A stretch of DNA of 6,459 nucleotides from Chloroflexota bacterium (GTDB taxonomy: Bacteria; Chloroflexota; Dehalococcoidia; UBA3495). The notes beneath the pieces are model-generated. The model made no database searches. It saw only the letters and a list, made by a program, of their open reading frames with translations, and was not told the DNA's origin. The translations under genes were made by a program, and so were the position numbers. The DNA lies in assembly GCA_022576105.1 (NCBI GenBank), contig JACZRM010000101.1:1-6459 (forward strand), given 5' to 3'. Shown here piece by piece: positions 4,846-6,459 of the stretch (positions are counted from its first letter, which is position 1; the number at the start of each line of letters is the position of its first letter).

Positions 4846-6459
4846 ATGATTGGTGAGGGTATCATCTGGGCCGTTTTCCTGCTGCCGCTGGCGTCCTTCG
4901 TCATCATATCTCTGGTTATTCGTCCCTTCTTGAACCGGTATTCAATCCTCAGCGGCTTGCTGCTGATACTTTGCCTCACGGTGTCCTTCGGCCTCTCATT
5001 ATGGATTCTCCGCTCGGCCAATCAAGGGGCCGTGCTGGAGTTCGCTCCCCATCAATGGCTGGATTTGGGACCGGCTTCCATCGACATTGGCCTGCTGATG
5101 GACCCGGTGACCAACATAATGCTGGTCGTGGTCAGCGGCGTCAGCCTGATGGTGCAGATATATTCGCTGGGTTACATGCGCGGCGACCCTGGATTCTCAC
5201 GGTACTACGCCTACATGTCCTTGTTCACCGCGTCGATGTTGGGGCTGGTGCTGGCCAGCAACGTGGTCCAGCTATACGCCTTCTGGGAACTGGTGGGCAT
5301 CTCCTCCTATCTGCTGATTGGATTCTGGCACCACCGACCGGCGGCGGCGGCGGCGGCCAAGAAGGCATTCATCGTCACCCGCATTGGCGACGTCGGGTTT
5401 TTGATGGCCATCATCTATCTCTTCTTGCAGGCCGATGAATTCGCCGCGGCCGGGCTTAACGCGATGCACATTCCCGATATCTGGACGGCGGCCCAGCCTC
5501 TGGCCGCCGGCGGGTTGGGCCTGCTGGCGGGCACCGCGTTGTTATGGGTATCCCTGGGAATCTTTGCCGGAGCGGCGGGCAAGTCGGGGCAATTTCCCCT
5601 GCATACCTGGCTACCCGACGCCATGGAAGGCCCAACCCCGGTCAGCGCGCTGATTCACGCGGCTACCATGGTGGCGGCGGGAGTGTTCCTGGTGGCCAGG
5701 TTCTTCCCGCTGTTTCAACAATCGACCGAAGCGCTGACGGTGGTGGCCCTGGTTGGCGCGTTCACCGCCTTCATGGCGGCCACCATGGGCCTGGTGATGA
5801 ACGACATCAAACGCGTGATGGCCTACTCGACCATCAGCCAGCTGGGCTACATGATGGCCGGTCTGGGCGTTGGGGCCTTCGCAGCGGCGCTGTTTCACCT
5901 GTTTACCCATGCCTTCTTCAAGGCATTGTTGTTCTTGGGGTCGGGTAGCGTCAACCACGCCACTGGAACGTTCAACATGCGCTACATGGGCGGCCTGGCG
6001 CGGAAAATGCCCTGGACCTATGCCGTAACCATGATTGGGGCGCTGAGTCTGGTGGGTGTGGCCCCTTTGGCCGGGTTCTGGAGCAAGGACGAAATACTGG
6101 CCGGGGCGTTTCTAGGTAGTAACCTGGTGGACCCTCGGGTCAGCCGGGTGGTTTTTGGACTGCTGCTGGCCGCGGTTTTAATGACCGCGTTTTACACCTT
6201 CAGGATGATGTACCTGACCTTTCATGGCGAGTTTAGGGGGGGCGGCCAGCAGGAAATCGCCGATGCCCAGCAGGCTAATTTACCGCCGCCGCCGGGCGTG
6301 TCCGAACACGTGCATCTGGGTGAATCTCCGGTGGTCATGGTGGCCCCCATGCTGGTCCTGGCATTCGGCGCGGTGGTGACCGGTTACCTGGTAAATCCCC
6401 AGTGGGTCGAAAGTTTCCTGCTGATCCCCAAGCATTGGTTTACCGAGTACGTATCCCTG
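4846..6459 (+). CDS. nuoL: NADH-quinone oxidoreductase subunit L (ND5 homologue), 3' end cut by the window
   Basis: NuoL is the distal antiporter-like proton-pumping subunit of complex I. The frame is open from ATG 4846 to the last base, giving 538 residues with no stop; family members are usually about 600-670, so the C-terminal part, with the long lateral helix and last membrane segment, lies outside. Key residues of the half-channels are present: Glu148 in FWELVGISSYLLIGFW, Lys173 before AFIVTRIGDVGF, Lys246 in GKSGQFPLHTWLPDAMEGPT, His271 in ALIHAATMVAAGV, Lys359 in THAFFKALLFLGSGSV, and Lys414 in GFWSKDEIL. These correspond to Glu144, Lys229, Lys342 and Lys399 of E. coli NuoL for the four most studied. 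DPVTNIMLVVVSGVS near 86 and the GSV-H motif at 367-371 favour NuoL over NuoM or NuoN. The ATG touches the stop of the preceding small gene. No frameshift or missing residue was seen. Confidence 0.96.
   Translation, partial: MIGEGIIWAVFLLPLASFVIISLVIRPFLNRYSILSGLLLILCLTVSFGLSLWILRSANQGAVLEFAPHQWLDLGPASIDIGLLMDPVTNIMLVVVSGVSLMVQIYSLGYMRGDPGFSRYYAYMSLFTASMLGLVLASNVVQLYAFWELVGISSYLLIGFWHHRPAAAAAAKKAFIVTRIGDVGFLMAIIYLFLQADEFAAAGLNAMHIPDIWTAAQPLAAGGLGLLAGTALLWVSLGIFAGAAGKSGQFPLHTWLPDAMEGPTPVSALIHAATMVAAGVFLVARFFPLFQQSTEALTVVALVGAFTAFMAATMGLVMNDIKRVMAYSTISQLGYMMAGLGVGAFAAALFHLFTHAFFKALLFLGSGSVNHATGTFNMRYMGGLARKMPWTYAVTMIGALSLVGVAPLAGFWSKDEILAGAFLGSNLVDPRVSRVVFGLLLAAVLMTAFYTFRMMYLTFHGEFRGGGQQEIADAQQANLPPPPGVSEHVHLGESPVVMVAPMLVLAFGAVVTGYLVNPQWVESFLLIPKHWFTEYVSL

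Noticed and set aside
5338..5358. Run of GCG codons giving six alanines in NuoL
   Set aside because: NuoL proteins usually have an alanine-rich stretch just before the KKAF block, so this is ordinary coding sequence with a short codon run.

Overview
The window is a stretch of a bacterial respiratory complex I (nuo, NDH-1) operon, with every gene on the plus strand. In order it holds a probable last fragment of nuoB, then nuoC, nuoD, nuoH, nuoI, nuoJ and nuoK, a 222-base gap, a 64-residue DUF2007-like gene, and nuoL, which runs off the right edge. All nuo assignments rest on family motifs read directly from the translations.

From nuoD to nuoK the genes are packed with overlaps or gaps of 0 to 10 bases. 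Shine-Dalgarno sequences sit in or near the preceding stop codons, and GTG or TTG starts occur at nuoH, nuoJ and nuoK, so translation is probably coupled. The packing breaks only after nuoK. There an 81-base element made of two related palindromic arms in inverted orientation lies in noncoding DNA. A small soluble protein gene follows, and its end carries the Shine-Dalgarno of nuoL. No tRNA, rRNA, CRISPR array, insertion sequence with a transposase, or convincing terminator was seen.

NuoC, NuoD and NuoI (with NuoB) form the connecting module that passes electrons through iron-sulfur clusters to quinone. NuoH closes the quinone chamber in the membrane. NuoJ, NuoK and NuoL belong to the proton-pumping arm. 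nuoD is followed directly by nuoH, so the NADH-oxidising genes nuoE, nuoF and nuoG are missing from their usual place. This is the 11-subunit type of gene order, and the electron donor cannot be told from this window.

The moderately high GC content, the ABCDHIJKLMN-like order, the separate nuoC and nuoD, the DUF2007-like gene and the short palindromic repeats would fit an uncultured Chloroflexota bacterium (SAR202/Dehalococcoidia-like). This placement is an impression from general knowledge, not a search result.

Most of the window is ordinary, well-conserved core metabolism. The points worth a second look are the repeat element and small gene inserted between nuoK and nuoL, the short tandem repeats at the nuoB-nuoC junction and in the NuoI tail, and the shortened C-terminal region of NuoD.
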